Source: CAVRTM01 sp963696105
GTDB taxonomy: Bacteria; Actinomycetota; Actinomycetes; Actinomycetales; Dermatophilaceae
Length of the DNA: 64,000 nucleotides
NCBI GenBank assembly: GCA_963696105.1
Contig: CAVOIP010000005.1
Coordinates: forward strand, 1,240,001-1,304,000
Direction: 5' to 3'
The translations under genes were made by a program, and so were the position numbers. The notes under the pieces were generated by a model. The model was not told where the DNA came from, did no database searches, and worked only from the letters and a program-made list of their open reading frames with translations. Positions 42,132 to 51,213 of the stretch are shown in pieces (the stretch's first letter is position 1; the number at the start of each line of letters is the position of its first letter).

Positions 42132-43343
42132 ATGACAGGTAACCGAGTCATCGTCTACAAGGGTCCGGGTCAGGTCGCCGTGGAGTCCACCGACTACCCC
42201 AAGCTCGAGCTCCCGCAGGACGTGGTGAGCGGGCTGGGCCTGAAGCGCAGCGCGCCGCACGCCGCGATCCTCAAGCTCGTCACGACCAACATCTGCGGCA
42301 GCGACCAGCACATGGTGCGGGGCAGGACGACGGCGCCGGTGGGGCAGACCCTCGGGCACGAGATCACCGGTGAGGTGGTCGAGGTCGGTGACGACGTGCT
42401 GTTCGTCAAGGAGGGCGACATCTGCTCGGTCCCGTTCAACATCGCCTGCGGGCGCTGCCGCATGTGCAACGAGGGCAAGACGGGAATCTGCCTGAACGTC
42501 AACCCGGCCCGGGCCGGGGCTGCCTACGGGTACGTCGACATGGGGGGCTGGATCGGCGGTCAGGCGGAGTACGTCATGGTGCCGTTCGCGGACTTCAACC
42601 TGCTGCGCTTCCCCGACCGCGACCAGGCGCTGGAGAAGATCCTGGACCTGACCATGCTGTCGGACATCTTCCCGACGGGCTACCACGGCGCCTACACGGC
42701 CGGGGTGCGGACCGGGTCCACGGCGTACGTCGCCGGTGCCGGTCCGGTCGGGCTCGCGGCGGCGTACGCGGCGCAGCTGCTGGGCGCATCGGTGGTCATC
42801 GTCGGCGACATGAACGCCGACCGCCTCGCGCAGGCCCAGAGCTTCGGGTGCGAGACGGTCGACCTCAGCTCGGGCAACGACCTGGTCGACATGATCGAGC
42901 AGATCGTCGGTGAGCCCGAGGTCGACGCGGCGGTCGACGCGGTGGGCTTCGAGGCCAAGGGGCACGGAGCGGGTGCGAGCGAGGCGCCGGCGACGGTGCT
43001 CAACGACATCATGACGATCGCGCGTGCCGGCGCGTCGCTGGGCATTCCCGGCCTCTACGTGACGGGCGACCCCGGCGGCGTCGACGAGAACGCGAAGGTG
43101 GGGCAGATCGGCGTGAAGCTTGGGCTGGGTTGGGCGAAGTCGCACTCGTTCACGACCGGCCAGTGCCCGGTGAAGCGCTACAACCGCCAGCTGATGAACC
43201 TCATCCTCAGCGGTCGGGCGCAGATCGCCAAGGCGGTGAACGCCGAGCGGATCAGCCTGGACGAGGCACCGGACGCCTACCAGCGCTTCGACCAGGGAGC
43301 GGCCAGGAAGTACGTCATCGACCCGCACGGGATGGTGGCGTAG
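42132..43343 (+). CDS. fdhA: Glutathione-independent formaldehyde dehydrogenase
   Basis: A 403-residue zinc alcohol-dehydrogenase-family enzyme: NRVIVYKGPGQVAVES..., catalytic zinc site NICGSDQHMVRG with LGHEITGEV, structural zinc cysteines CGRCRMCNEGKTGIC, and NAD-binding VAGAGPVGLAAAYAAQLLGA. The SDQHMVRGR motif is typical of the dismutating FDH of Pseudomonas type, which holds NAD tightly. Oxidises formaldehyde to formate. GGAGAGGGAGAG precedes the ATG. Confidence 0.94.
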   Translation: MTGNRVIVYKGPGQVAVESTDYPKLELPQDVVSGLGLKRSAPHAAILKLVTTNICGSDQHMVRGRTTAPVGQTLGHEITGEVVEVGDDVLFVKEGDICSVPFNIACGRCRMCNEGKTGICLNVNPARAGAAYGYVDMGGWIGGQAEYVMVPFADFNLLRFPDRDQALEKILDLTMLSDIFPTGYHGAYTAGVRTGSTAYVAGAGPVGLAAAYAAQLLGASVVIVGDMNADRLAQAQSFGCETVDLSSGNDLVDMIEQIVGEPEVDAAVDAVGFEAKGHGAGASEAPATVLNDIMTIARAGASLGIPGLYVTGDPGGVDENAKVGQIGVKLGLGWAKSHSFTTGQCPVKRYNRQLMNLILSGRAQIAKAVNAERISLDEAPDAYQRFDQGAARKYVIDPHGMVA

Positions 43344-43361
43344 CGCCCATCAGGTTCTGCT

Positions 43362-43392
43362 GGGCGCCGGCTCCCGCGCGGAGCCGGCGCCC
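43362..43392. terminator. Terminator between fdhA and the sortase gene
   Basis: GGGCGCCGGCTCC, loop CGCGC, GGAGCCGGCGCCC: a 13-bp stem between convergent genes. Confidence 0.8.
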
Positions 43393-43439
43393 CGTGGCGT
43401 CCACCGGGCCGGAGCCGGCCGCCCCCGACGGTGGCAGGG

Positions 43440-44192
43440 TCATCGGGGCGAGGACGGGCTGGCTGCGCCGAGCGGGACCGCGTAGACCACGACGTTGTCC
43501 GAGTAGTGCCGCGTCTCCTGGTCGAAGTCGCCGCCGCAGGTGATGAGCAGCAGCCTGGCCTCGACGTCCTGCCGGAACAGGTCCCGCCACGGCAGGGCGT
43601 CCTTGGCGTAGCGGCGCCGGCCCTGCACGACGTACGTCGTCTCGCCGCCGGGGCCGCTGACGATCACCCTGGCGCCGACCGGTGTCCGCGCCAGCGGGTA
43701 CAGCGCGCCGGCGCCCTGCTGCGCGCTGTCGACGTGGCCGGCCAGCACGATCGTCCCCACGGGTGCGCCTGGGGCCGCGCCGGCGTCCCACCAGCCGACG
43801 GTGCGCGGGTCCTGCGGCAGTGACAGCTCACCCCTGCCGTCGACCTCCTCGGGGACGACGGGTGCGTCCACGCCCAGCGCCGCCACCCGCACCCGGTCGG
43901 GCGCGAAGGAGGCGTCGGGTCGGACCCCCTGCGCGGCGATGCCGGTACGTCGGGGAGCCGGCCCGCTGCCGCGCGGTGGCGGCGGAGCCGGTGTCGCCCG
44001 TGCCGGTGCCGGTGTGGTCGGTGTGGCCGTAGCCGCAGATGCGGCGGACACCGGCGTGGACGGCACGGTGCCGGCGGCGGTGAAGCCCACCCGGTCGCCG
44101 CCCTGCACCACGCCGATGCCGGCGAGCAGGAGCAGCATGGTGCCGGCGCCGAGACCTGCACGGTCCCGCCGCCGGCGCCATGACGAAGGCAT
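43440..44192 (-). CDS. Sortase (class E/F type)
   Basis: A 250-residue sortase with an N-terminal membrane anchor (about 16-30), a Pro/Ala/Thr-rich spacer (40-95) and a C-terminal sortase fold. Catalytic residues: His153 in LAGHVDS, Cys219 in LITCGGDFD, Arg228 in ETRHYSDN. It would cleave a sorting signal and join a protein to the cell wall. The gene for a secreted DUF4397 protein lies 8 bp upstream in the same operon and is the likely substrate. Confidence 0.9.
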   Translation of the reverse strand: MPSSWRRRRDRAGLGAGTMLLLLAGIGVVQGGDRVGFTAAGTVPSTPVSAASAATATPTTPAPARATPAPPPPRGSGPAPRRTGIAAQGVRPDASFAPDRVRVAALGVDAPVVPEEVDGRGELSLPQDPRTVGWWDAGAAPGAPVGTIVLAGHVDSAQQGAGALYPLARTPVGARVIVSGPGGETTYVVQGRRRYAKDALPWRDLFRQDVEARLLLITCGGDFDQETRHYSDNVVVYAVPLGAASPSSPR

Positions 44193-44200
44193 CCGGTGCC

Positions 44201-45043
44201 TCAGCGTTGGGAGGCCCCGGACCGGCGCAGGCTGAGGCCGAAGCCGAGCACGAGCGCGGCGCCGGCGAAGGCGGCCACGCCGGTGCCGAGGCCGACGCCG
44301 TCGGAGTCAGCGGCCAGGCCACCGGTGCCGGCGTTGACCGAGCTGGGAGCCTTGCCACCGCCGGAGTAGGTCTGCGCGACAGCGGTGAGGTTCTTGTCGG
44401 CGAGGCTGCCCACGGCGTACACGATGGTGGTGGAGCCGCTGGCGAGGGTCAGCGGGACCGGGCCGATCACCGGCTTGGTGGTGCCGGCTGCGGCGACCGA
44501 CGCGGACAGGGACCCGGCCGGGACCATCAGCATCTTCTCGTTGGGGTTGGTCAGGGAGGTGATCACCGGCTTGCCACCGGCGAGGACGTCCACGGCCGGG
44601 GCAGCGGCGGTGTGCCGGACCACGAGGCGGGCCATGCCGTCCGGCACCGAGCTGGTCGGGTTGACGAACGGCGTCAGGGTCGGCTTGCCGGAGGCGGTCA
44701 GGTTGGCCACGATCGTGGCGTTCGCGCCCGCCGGCAGGGACGGGTTGGCGGTGAGGATCGGGGCGGCGCTCTTGGGGTCACCGGCCTTACGCACCGCGAC
44801 CGCGTGGGCGCCCGCGGGCAGGCTGATCGGGGCCGTGACCGTCTTGAAGGTGAAGTCGGACAAGGCCTTGGAGCCGTCGACGTAGACGTCGACGGGGGTG
44901 TCGGGAATGCCGTGGACCACGGTCACGGTGGCGTTGCCGTCGGCCGCAGAGGCACCGGTCGCCGCGAGGGCGGCGACCGGGACGGCCAGGGAGACGGCGA
45001 GGGCGAGCCGGGTCATCAGACGTGAGGAAAGTCGGGTACGCAC
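44201..45043 (-). CDS. Secreted DUF4397 surface protein, probable sortase substrate
   Basis: A 280-residue exported protein. Signal peptide about 1-33 (LALAVSLAVPVAALAATGASA); DUF4397 repeats from about 37 (TVVHGIPDTPVDVYVDG, MARLVVRHTAAAPAVDVLAGG). The C-terminus has VNAGTGGLA, a hydrophobic span and SLRRSGASQR, which is the layout of a sorting signal; the motif NAGTG departs from LPxTG and fits the LAxTG-like signals of class E sortases. The GTG start follows AAGGAG. It diverges from an ECF sigma factor gene. Confidence 0.87.
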   Translation of the reverse strand: MRTRLSSRLMTRLALAVSLAVPVAALAATGASAADGNATVTVVHGIPDTPVDVYVDGSKALSDFTFKTVTAPISLPAGAHAVAVRKAGDPKSAAPILTANPSLPAGANATIVANLTASGKPTLTPFVNPTSSVPDGMARLVVRHTAAAPAVDVLAGGKPVITSLTNPNEKMLMVPAGSLSASVAAAGTTKPVIGPVPLTLASGSTTIVYAVGSLADKNLTAVAQTYSGGGKAPSSVNAGTGGLAADSDGVGLGTGVAAFAGAALVLGFGLSLRRSGASQR

Positions 45044-45184
45044 GAGATCTCCTTCGGGAGGGAGCTGGACACAAACCTCTTCGCGCCGCGGGGCCCGTGC
45101 GGTTGCAACGGGTTCCACCGGGGACAGAACCTGTGCAACGACACGGCACGCAACCGGTGGAGGCGTCCGACCCGAAGATGAGGT

Positions 45185-45751
45185 GTGGACCAGGGACGGA
45201 ACCTCGGGGTCCGCCTCGCTCGAGGCGACGACGACGCGCTGGAGGAGTGCTATGCGCTCTACGGCTCCTCCGTGCTGGCCTACCTGCGCCGACTCGTGGG
45301 CCGCGACGAGGCGGAGGACGTCCTGCAGCGGACCTTCCTGGACCTCTGGCGGCACGCGGACCGCTACGACGAGGGGCAGAGCTTCTCCGGGTGGCTGTTC
45401 ACCATCGCCCACCGGCGCGCGGTGGACCACCTGCGCAGCCGGCGACCGGTCGTCATACCGGTGGAGGTGCTGCGCGAGATGATGGGCGACGACGGCCGGG
45501 AGACCGCCGAGCGGTTCGCCTGGGCGGCGGACGTGCGGGCGGCCCTGACCCAGCTGCCCCAGGAGCAGCGGGAGACGATCGAGCTGGCGTACTTCGGCGA
45601 CCGGACCCAGCGGGAGATCTCCCGCGAGCTCGCCGTGCCCCTGGGCACCGTCAAGGCGAGGATGGCCCGCGGGACCCGGGCGCTGGGCAGCCTGCTGCGC
45701 CACCACGCGCCCTCCACGAGCGCCACGGCAACGGAGAGGAGTGGGCAGTGA
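45185..45751 (+). CDS. ECF sigma factor (SigK-like)
   Basis: A 188-residue ECF sigma: region 2 YGSSVLAYLRRLVGRDEAEDVLQRTFLDLWRHADRY with GWLFTIAHRRAVDHLRSRR, and region 4 LPQEQRETIELAYFGDRTQREISRELAVPLGTVKARMARG. The following gene overlaps by GTGA and encodes a membrane anti-sigma factor. It may drive the divergent DUF4397-sortase operon, as SigK controls secreted antigens in mycobacteria (analogy). Confidence 0.93.
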   Translation: MDQGRNLGVRLARGDDDALEECYALYGSSVLAYLRRLVGRDEAEDVLQRTFLDLWRHADRYDEGQSFSGWLFTIAHRRAVDHLRSRRPVVIPVEVLREMMGDDGRETAERFAWAADVRAALTQLPQEQRETIELAYFGDRTQREISRELAVPLGTVKARMARGTRALGSLLRHHAPSTSATATERSGQ

Positions 45752-46443
45752 GGCACGAGCAGATCGCCGGCGACCTGCCTGCGCTCCTGCGCGGGGAGCT
45801 GAGCCGCGCCCGGCTGGCCGAGGTCGTCGACCACCTCGAGTCCTGTGCGGCGTGCCGGCTCGCGCTGGTGGCGGCGGCGGAGGGCCACAGCGCCGTGACG
45901 GCCGCGGTGCGCACCCTGCGCCAGGAACCGGCGACGTGGCCCGTGCCACCGGTGGGCTCCGAGCGGGCCGGTGCGGACGAGCTGCCCCCGTTGGCCCCGC
46001 CCCGTCGGCGCCGTCCGCGATGGCAGCAGGGGCTCGCGGCCGCGGTGGCGGCGGTGGCGGTGGTCGCCGTCATCCTCGTCGGGCTGGACCGCGGCGCCGG
46101 GCCCGAGCGGCCCGCCGTACCGGTGCAGACCGCACGCCTGGCACCCGTCACCGGCGACGGCAGCGGGCAGGTGACCATGCGTACGCCGGGCGGGAGCACC
46201 TACATGACGATCCGCACCACGGGCCTCGGCCCGGCGGGGCCGGGGCACTTCTACTACGCGTGGCTGCTCGACCCGGGCACCAACAAGATGCTGCCGCTCG
46301 GGCAGGTCGGCGCGGACGGCAGCGCGACGTTCGAGGTGGACTCGAAGCTGGTCGGGTCCTACCACGCCGTCGACGTCAGCCTGCAGGCCGACAACGGCAA
46401 CCCCGGCCACTCCGACACCTCGGTGCTGCGGGCGCAGTACTGA
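45748..46443 (+). CDS. Anti-sigma factor (zinc-binding, RskA-like)
   Basis: A 231-residue membrane protein: cytoplasmic N-terminus with the zinc motif HLESCAACRLAL (HxxxCxxC), one membrane helix (about 92-112), and an extracytoplasmic C-terminal RskA-type beta domain (YMTIRTTGLGPAGPGHFYYAWLLDPGTNKMLPLGQV). It should hold the sigma factor until an envelope signal triggers proteolysis. The GTG start overlaps the sigma stop. Confidence 0.88.
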   Translation: MRHEQIAGDLPALLRGELSRARLAEVVDHLESCAACRLALVAAAEGHSAVTAAVRTLRQEPATWPVPPVGSERAGADELPPLAPPRRRRPRWQQGLAAAVAAVAVVAVILVGLDRGAGPERPAVPVQTARLAPVTGDGSGQVTMRTPGGSTYMTIRTTGLGPAGPGHFYYAWLLDPGTNKMLPLGQVGADGSATFEVDSKLVGSYHAVDVSLQADNGNPGHSDTSVLRAQY

Positions 46444-46489
46444 GACGCCCCACCGAGCGGGCCGGTGCGCCGCTGGGCAGACTGGCCGC

Positions 46490-46885
46490 ATGGACGACTC
46501 CCTCCAGCGGTTCCCGTTCCGGTTCACCCCGTCGTACGCCGTCGCGGCGCGGCTGTTCGGGATCACCCCGGAGCGCAGCGGGGTGGTGGTCGGGGGCGGG
46601 ATGCTGCGGGCCCGCTTCGGGCCGTGGCACGTGCAGACGGCGCTGTCCAACATCACCGGGGTGCAGGTGCAGGGACCCTATGCGTACGTCAAGACCGCCG
46701 GCCCGCCGCACCTGACGTTCAGCGACCACGGGCTCACCTTCGCCAGCAACGGCGACCGCGGCGTCTTCGTCGAGCTGCGCGAGAAGGTGCCGGGCATCTC
46801 CCCGTTCGGGCCGCCGACGCACCCCAACCTCACGCTGACCGTCCGGGACTGCGAGGGCCTGGCGGCAGCGCTGCGCGCCCGCTGA
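46490..46885 (+). CDS. Conserved hypothetical protein
   Basis: A 131-residue soluble protein, MDDSLQRFPFRFTPSYAVAARLFGIT..., with HVQTALSNITGVQVQGPYAYVKTAGPPHLTF and no membrane segment. It resembles an uncharacterised actinobacterial family that I cannot name. CAGACT lies 6 nt before the ATG, so it may be leaderless. Confidence 0.7.
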   Translation: MDDSLQRFPFRFTPSYAVAARLFGITPERSGVVVGGGMLRARFGPWHVQTALSNITGVQVQGPYAYVKTAGPPHLTFSDHGLTFASNGDRGVFVELREKVPGISPFGPPTHPNLTLTVRDCEGLAAALRAR

Positions 46886-47128
46886 CTGGGCGTGTTCGCT
46901 GTTCTCGACGGCAAGCCGGCCGGATTGGTCGCTGACCCTGCCGATGAGCGTGCGTCCTTCCGCCCAGGTGAGACACGTTCGCCGCCTCGACCTGCCGGTG
47001 ACCTGAACACCGGGAGAAGGCTGCACACGTGCTGGCTCCATGACCTGGAGGTCTTCACGGGGACGGGCCTCGGGCGGGAGAGTGTTGCCCTGAGCGCCTG
47101 CTGAGGACCGGCACCCTGGGAGAGCCCG

Positions 47129-47512
47129 ATGAGCATCGAACTGAACCACACCATCGTGCACGTGAAGGACCGGTGGGCCGCTGCTCGCGATGTCGGCCAG
47201 GTGCTCGGTTTGCCGGAGGCGAGGGCATATGGTCCGTTCGCTGAGCTGAAGCTGGACAACGCCGCGAGCCTGGACTTCATGGACAGCGAGGGCGAGATCC
47301 ACGCCCAGCACTACGCGTTCCTCGTGGGTGAGGAGGATTTCGACCTCATCGTCGGTCGCTTGCGGGACGAGGGCCGACAGTGGTGGGCCGATCCCTTCAG
47401 GCGCCAACCGCTCGAGATCAACCACCAGGACGATGGCCGCGGCCTCTACTGGGATGGCCCTGACGGGCACCGGCTGGAGATTCTCACCCGTCCGTACGGC
47501 AGCGGCAGCTGA
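47129..47512 (+). CDS. VOC-family protein
   Basis: A 127-residue glyoxalase-fold protein: LNHTIVHVKDRWAAARDVGQVLGLPEA, FAELKLDNAASLDFMDSEGEIHAQHYAFLVGE, YWDGPDGHRLEILTRPY. His and Glu positions fit metal binding, but the substrate is unknown. GGGAGAG precedes the ATG. The 243 bp upstream of it appear non-coding. Codon third positions are less GC-rich here than in the rest of the window. Confidence 0.87.
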   Translation: MSIELNHTIVHVKDRWAAARDVGQVLGLPEARAYGPFAELKLDNAASLDFMDSEGEIHAQHYAFLVGEEDFDLIVGRLRDEGRQWWADPFRRQPLEINHQDDGRGLYWDGPDGHRLEILTRPYGSGS

Positions 47513-47743
47513 TCTCCGGCGGCCGCATGGTCAGCCCGTCGGTCGCCGAGGGACGCCGCCGATGCCCTCGGCTCACCTGCGTCACACCGCCGCTTGCGCC
47601 CTTCCACTGCAGCCGGCGACACGGCCGGTCATCGACGGCCTGGCGTCAGGGTCAGTACCAGCGGGCCACTGCCCATGGCATGCGTCGTTTCGCCCTCGGT
47701 GAACCCCGGAATCCCCTCGTGCCCACCGCTCGTTGTCACAGCC

Positions 47744-48688
47744 ATGAGCACTGACCCGGCCGCAGAGTCGGCCGCGCTGGACGCCTACTCGGCGATTGTC
47801 ACCTCCGTTGCGGCGCAGTTGACGCCGAAGGTCGCCGCGCTGCGGATCCGGTCGCTCCGCGGGGAGTCAGCGGGGTCGGCCGTGGTCCTGACCGGTGAGT
47901 CGGACCTGGTCACCAATGCTCACGTCGTCGGCGATGCCGGTGGGGGCACTGCGGAGTTCGCCGACGGCACCGTCGCCCGCTTCCACGTCGTGGGCCGTGA
48001 CCCGCTTTCCGACATCGCCGTCATCCGCGCCGACGGTGAGGTGCCGACCCCGCCTGAGTATGGCGACGCAGGTGCGCTCCTCGTCGGCTCCCTCGTGGTG
48101 GCTGTCGGCAACCCGCTAGGCCTCTCTGGCACGGTGACGGCGGGCGTGGTGAGCGCCCTTGGCCGCAGCATGCCGGTGCGAACCCGCACGACGGCGCGCC
48201 TGATCGAGGACGTCATCCAGACCGACGCTGCGCTCAACCCCGGCAACTCCGGCGGCGCGCTGGCCGACAGCCGCGGTCGCGTCGTCGGGATCAACACGGC
48301 CGTCGCCGGAGTAGGCCTCGGCATGGCGGTACCCATCAATGCCACGACCCACCGGATCATCTATGCGCTGATGCATGACGGGCGGGTGCGGCGCGCGTAC
48401 CTCGGTCTGGTCAGCACCCCTGCACGGCTGACGCCCATCCAGGCTGAGCGCTACGGGCAGCGCGGCGCGTTGCGAGTCGTTGAGGTCGTAGAGAAGAGCC
48501 CGGCCGCCCGGAGCGGCTTGCTCGCGGGCGATCTCGTCCTCGCGATCGACGGCGCCCCGCTCGGCGATGCTCAGTCGTTGCAGAAGCGCCTGTTCGCCGA
48601 CGCGATCGGGCACCGGATGGAAGTCACAGTTGTGCGCAACGGCGCGCTGTTGGACGCTGTGGTTCTGCCGAGCGAACTTCCAGACTGA
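47744..48688 (+). CDS. HtrA-like serine protease with PDZ domain
   Basis: A 314-residue trypsin-fold protease. The triad is His60 (VTNAHVVG), Asp90 (DPLSDIAVI) and Ser169 (LNPGNSGGAL). A PDZ domain fills about 225-305 (LRVVEVVEKSPAARSGLLAGDLVLAIDGAPL). Unlike most HtrA proteins no signal peptide or membrane helix is seen, so it may be cytoplasmic or the true start may lie upstream; a longer frame to 47594 lacks a convincing signal. Probably degrades misfolded proteins. Standing alone, with moderate codon bias. Confidence 0.9.
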   Translation: MSTDPAAESAALDAYSAIVTSVAAQLTPKVAALRIRSLRGESAGSAVVLTGESDLVTNAHVVGDAGGGTAEFADGTVARFHVVGRDPLSDIAVIRADGEVPTPPEYGDAGALLVGSLVVAVGNPLGLSGTVTAGVVSALGRSMPVRTRTTARLIEDVIQTDAALNPGNSGGALADSRGRVVGINTAVAGVGLGMAVPINATTHRIIYALMHDGRVRRAYLGLVSTPARLTPIQAERYGQRGALRVVEVVEKSPAARSGLLAGDLVLAIDGAPLGDAQSLQKRLFADAIGHRMEVTVVRNGALLDAVVLPSELPD

Positions 48689-48786
48689 GGGGGCCATCGG
48701 GTGTCGGAGTCGAGCCGCTCCGCGCTCACCAGGCGACGGTCGGCTGCGCTTGGCGCTGTCGGATCCGACATCGATGCCCGTGCTGG

Positions 48787-49479
48787 TTACGCGCGCTGCC
48801 CGTACGCGTCGTGGTAGTTCCACCACTGGTAGGGCGCGGTCTGGGGGTAGCCCGCGGGCGACTCCTCCCACGCCTCTTGGCGACCGAGCGCGGTGATGTC
48901 CAGGTAGTTCCAGGTGCTGCCCATGGCCTCGTCACCACGGCTGTTGACGAGATAGGTGCGAAACACCCGATCCCCGTCGCGGATGAAGGCGTTCGTGCCG
49001 TGCCACTGGTCCACTCCGAAGTCGGCATCGAAGTCGTCGGTCAGGGTGTACCACGGGATGAGCCCCCAGCCGTGGCGCGCCTTCAGGGAAGCTATGTCCG
49101 CCTGCGGGGCCCGGGACACGAACACCAGAGTGGTGTCACGAGCGTTCAGATGCGCTGGGTGCGCGACCTGGTCGGCAACAAACGAACACCCCACGCATGC
49201 ACGGTCCGGGTACGAGCCGCCCTCAGCGAAGGTGGTGATGTCCGGCGCGTAGAAGGCGCGGTAGACGATCAGCTGGCGGCGGCCGTCGAACAGGTCGAGC
49301 AGGCTTGCCGGCCCGTCCGGCCCTTCGAAGCGGTACTCCTTCTCCACGGCCGTCCACGGCATACGCCGGCGTTGGGCCGCCATCGCGTCGCGGGCCCGGG
49401 TGAACTCCTTCTCCTTCACCAGCATTCGTTCCCAGGCCTCTTGCCACTCCTGCGGGGAGACGATCGGAGGTGTCTTCAT
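48787..49479 (-). CDS. DUF899 thioredoxin-like protein
   Basis: A 230-residue protein of the DUF899 family: SPQEWQEAWERMLVKEKEFTRARDAMAAQRRRMPW, FEGPDGPASLLDLFDGRRQLIVYRAFYAPD, CVGCSFVADQVAHPAHLNARDTTLVFVSRAP. The CxxC sits where AhpC/thioredoxin-like proteins have redox cysteines. GAGGAGG precedes the ATG. It diverges from the rifamycin monooxygenase gene. Function unknown. Confidence 0.9.
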   Translation of the reverse strand: MKTPPIVSPQEWQEAWERMLVKEKEFTRARDAMAAQRRRMPWTAVEKEYRFEGPDGPASLLDLFDGRRQLIVYRAFYAPDITTFAEGGSYPDRACVGCSFVADQVAHPAHLNARDTTLVFVSRAPQADIASLKARHGWGLIPWYTLTDDFDADFGVDQWHGTNAFIRDGDRVFRTYLVNSRGDEAMGSTWNYLDITALGRQEAWEESPAGYPQTAPYQWWNYHDAYGQRA

Positions 49480-49639
49480 GAGGTGTTTCCTCCTCAGCCA
49501 CTCGTCGACCGCGGGGGCGACTGGGCCTGAGCGGCCTGGATAAGCCCGGTCAGCCGGTGGGTGCGTGCGGAGGAAACCCCGCACACGACAAAGGCAAGGA
49601 CCCAACACTCCTTGCCACTCCCAACGTATAGCGCAGCAG

Positions 49640-49659
49640 GGGGCTTGCGGCAAGGCCCC
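49640..49659. promoter_or_regulatory. Rifamycin-associated element-like inverted repeat
   Basis: GGGGCTTGCGGCAAGGCCCC, arms GGGGCTTGC and GCAAGGCCCC with one extra base. From memory it matches the RAE found before rifamycin-inactivating genes (arr, rox, rph, helR). It lies 47 bp before the monooxygenase ATG; TATAGC at 49627-49632 may be the -10, which would put the element at the start of the mRNA. Confidence 0.7.
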
Positions 49660-49706
49660 GGTCATCCTCCACACTGCTGGGTCGCGCCCACAGAACGGGG
49701 TTTTCG

Positions 49707-51194
49707 ATGTACGACGTACTCATCGCCGGAAGCGGGCCGACCGGCATGATGCTCGCGGGAGAGCTGAGGCTGGCGGGGGTCGAGGTGGCGATCCTCGAGC
49801 GGCGTACGACGGCGGAGCTGGTCGGCTCGCGGGCGGGCGGGTTCCACTCGCGCACACTCGAGATCCTCGACCAGCGGGGGATCGCGGGGCGGTTCCTCGC
49901 CGCCGGCCGGATCGCGCAGGCCGTCGGTTTCGGCGGCACCGTGCTGGACCTCGGCGACTTTCCCACGCGGTACCCGTACTCGCTCGCCCTCTTCCAGAAC
50001 CACATCGAGCGGATCATGCTCGGCTGGGTCGACGAGCTGGGAGTCCCGATCCATCGTGGGGTCGAGGTGACCGGTGTGGCGCAGGACGACGACGGTGTCG
50101 ACGCACTCACGGCCGAGGGGACGCCGCTACGCGCGCAGTACCTCGTCGGTGCCGACGGCGGCCGTAGCGTGATCCGCCGCGCTGTCGGCATCGACTTCGT
50201 CGGCGAGGACGCGACCCGGAGCAACCTGATCGCCGAGGTCGAGGTCACTGAGGAGATTCCGGCGGGTGCGAGGTTCGACCACATCGGCGTCCATGGCATG
50301 CACCTCATGGAGAACGGTTCCACCGTCCGCGTGCTCACCACCGAGCCCGAGATCGGGCCGGCCACCGAGCCGACGCTCGCCGACCTGAGCCGGACGCTGA
50401 CGACCGTCTTCGGCACCGACTTCGGCGTCCACGACCCGACCTGGATCTCGCGCTTCAGCGACGCCACCCGGCAGGCGACCTCCTACCGGTCCGGCCGCGT
50501 GCTGATCGCCGGCGATGCCGCGCACGTCCACGCACCCTCGGGCGGGCAGGGCATCGGCCTCGGCGTGCAGGACGCGGTCAACCTCGGCTGGAAGCTCGCG
50601 CAAGTGGTCCACGGCATCTCGCCCGAGGACCTGCTGGACACCTACCAGGCCGAACGGCACCCGGTCACCGCCCGCGTTCTGAAGCACACGATGGCGCAGA
50701 GCTTCGTGCAGCGTTCGGGCTCCCGCATCGACGCGGTCAAGGACCTCATCGCCGACCTGCTCGTCTTCGACGGCCCGCGCAGGCAGGTCGCCGGCCTGCT
50801 GTCCGGCCTCGACGTCGCGTACGACAGCGGCGACCTTGGTGACGGCCACCCCCTCCTCGGCCGGCGGATGCCCGACCTCGACCTCACCACGCCCGACGGC
50901 GCGGTCCGCGTCCACAGCCTGCTCCACGCCGCCCGTCCGGTGCTGCTCGACCTGGGTGACCACCTCGACCTCGGCCCGTGGGCGGACCGCGTCAGGCACG
51001 TCGAGGCGGCGTACGACGGAGCGTGGGAGCTGCCCGTGATCGGCGTGGTCGACGCCCCGACGGCGGTGCTGATCCGCCCGGACGGCCATGTGGCCTGGGT
51101 CGGCGATGGATCGGACGAGGGCCTCGCCAAGGCGCTCACGCGGTGGTTCGGGACAGAGAGTGCCCAGGCGCGCGAGCGCCGCGACGGTCCGTGA
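49707..51194 (+). CDS. rox: FAD-dependent rifamycin monooxygenase (Rox-like)
   Basis: A 495-residue class A flavin monooxygenase: FAD motif VLIAGSGPTGMMLAGELRLAG, ILERRT, the DG motif LVGADGGRSVIRRAVG and the GD motif VLIAGDAAHVHAPSGGQGIGLGVQDAVNLGWKLA; a thioredoxin-like C-terminal part (from about 400) as in Rox and related aromatic hydroxylases. Rox opens or linearises the rifamycin ring. Specificity is inferred from the adjacent arr gene and the RAE-like site; by sequence alone another aromatic hydroxylase is possible. Confidence 0.82.
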   Translation: MYDVLIAGSGPTGMMLAGELRLAGVEVAILERRTTAELVGSRAGGFHSRTLEILDQRGIAGRFLAAGRIAQAVGFGGTVLDLGDFPTRYPYSLALFQNHIERIMLGWVDELGVPIHRGVEVTGVAQDDDGVDALTAEGTPLRAQYLVGADGGRSVIRRAVGIDFVGEDATRSNLIAEVEVTEEIPAGARFDHIGVHGMHLMENGSTVRVLTTEPEIGPATEPTLADLSRTLTTVFGTDFGVHDPTWISRFSDATRQATSYRSGRVLIAGDAAHVHAPSGGQGIGLGVQDAVNLGWKLAQVVHGISPEDLLDTYQAERHPVTARVLKHTMAQSFVQRSGSRIDAVKDLIADLLVFDGPRRQVAGLLSGLDVAYDSGDLGDGHPLLGRRMPDLDLTTPDGAVRVHSLLHAARPVLLDLGDHLDLGPWADRVRHVEAAYDGAWELPVIGVVDAPTAVLIRPDGHVAWVGDGSDEGLAKALTRWFGTESAQARERRDGP

Positions 51195-51213
51195 TCAACG
51201 AGGAGCCACACCC

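Noticed and set aside
46892..47104. 70-residue frame between two genes
   Set aside because: Weak codon bias, no ribosome site, no similarity recognised.
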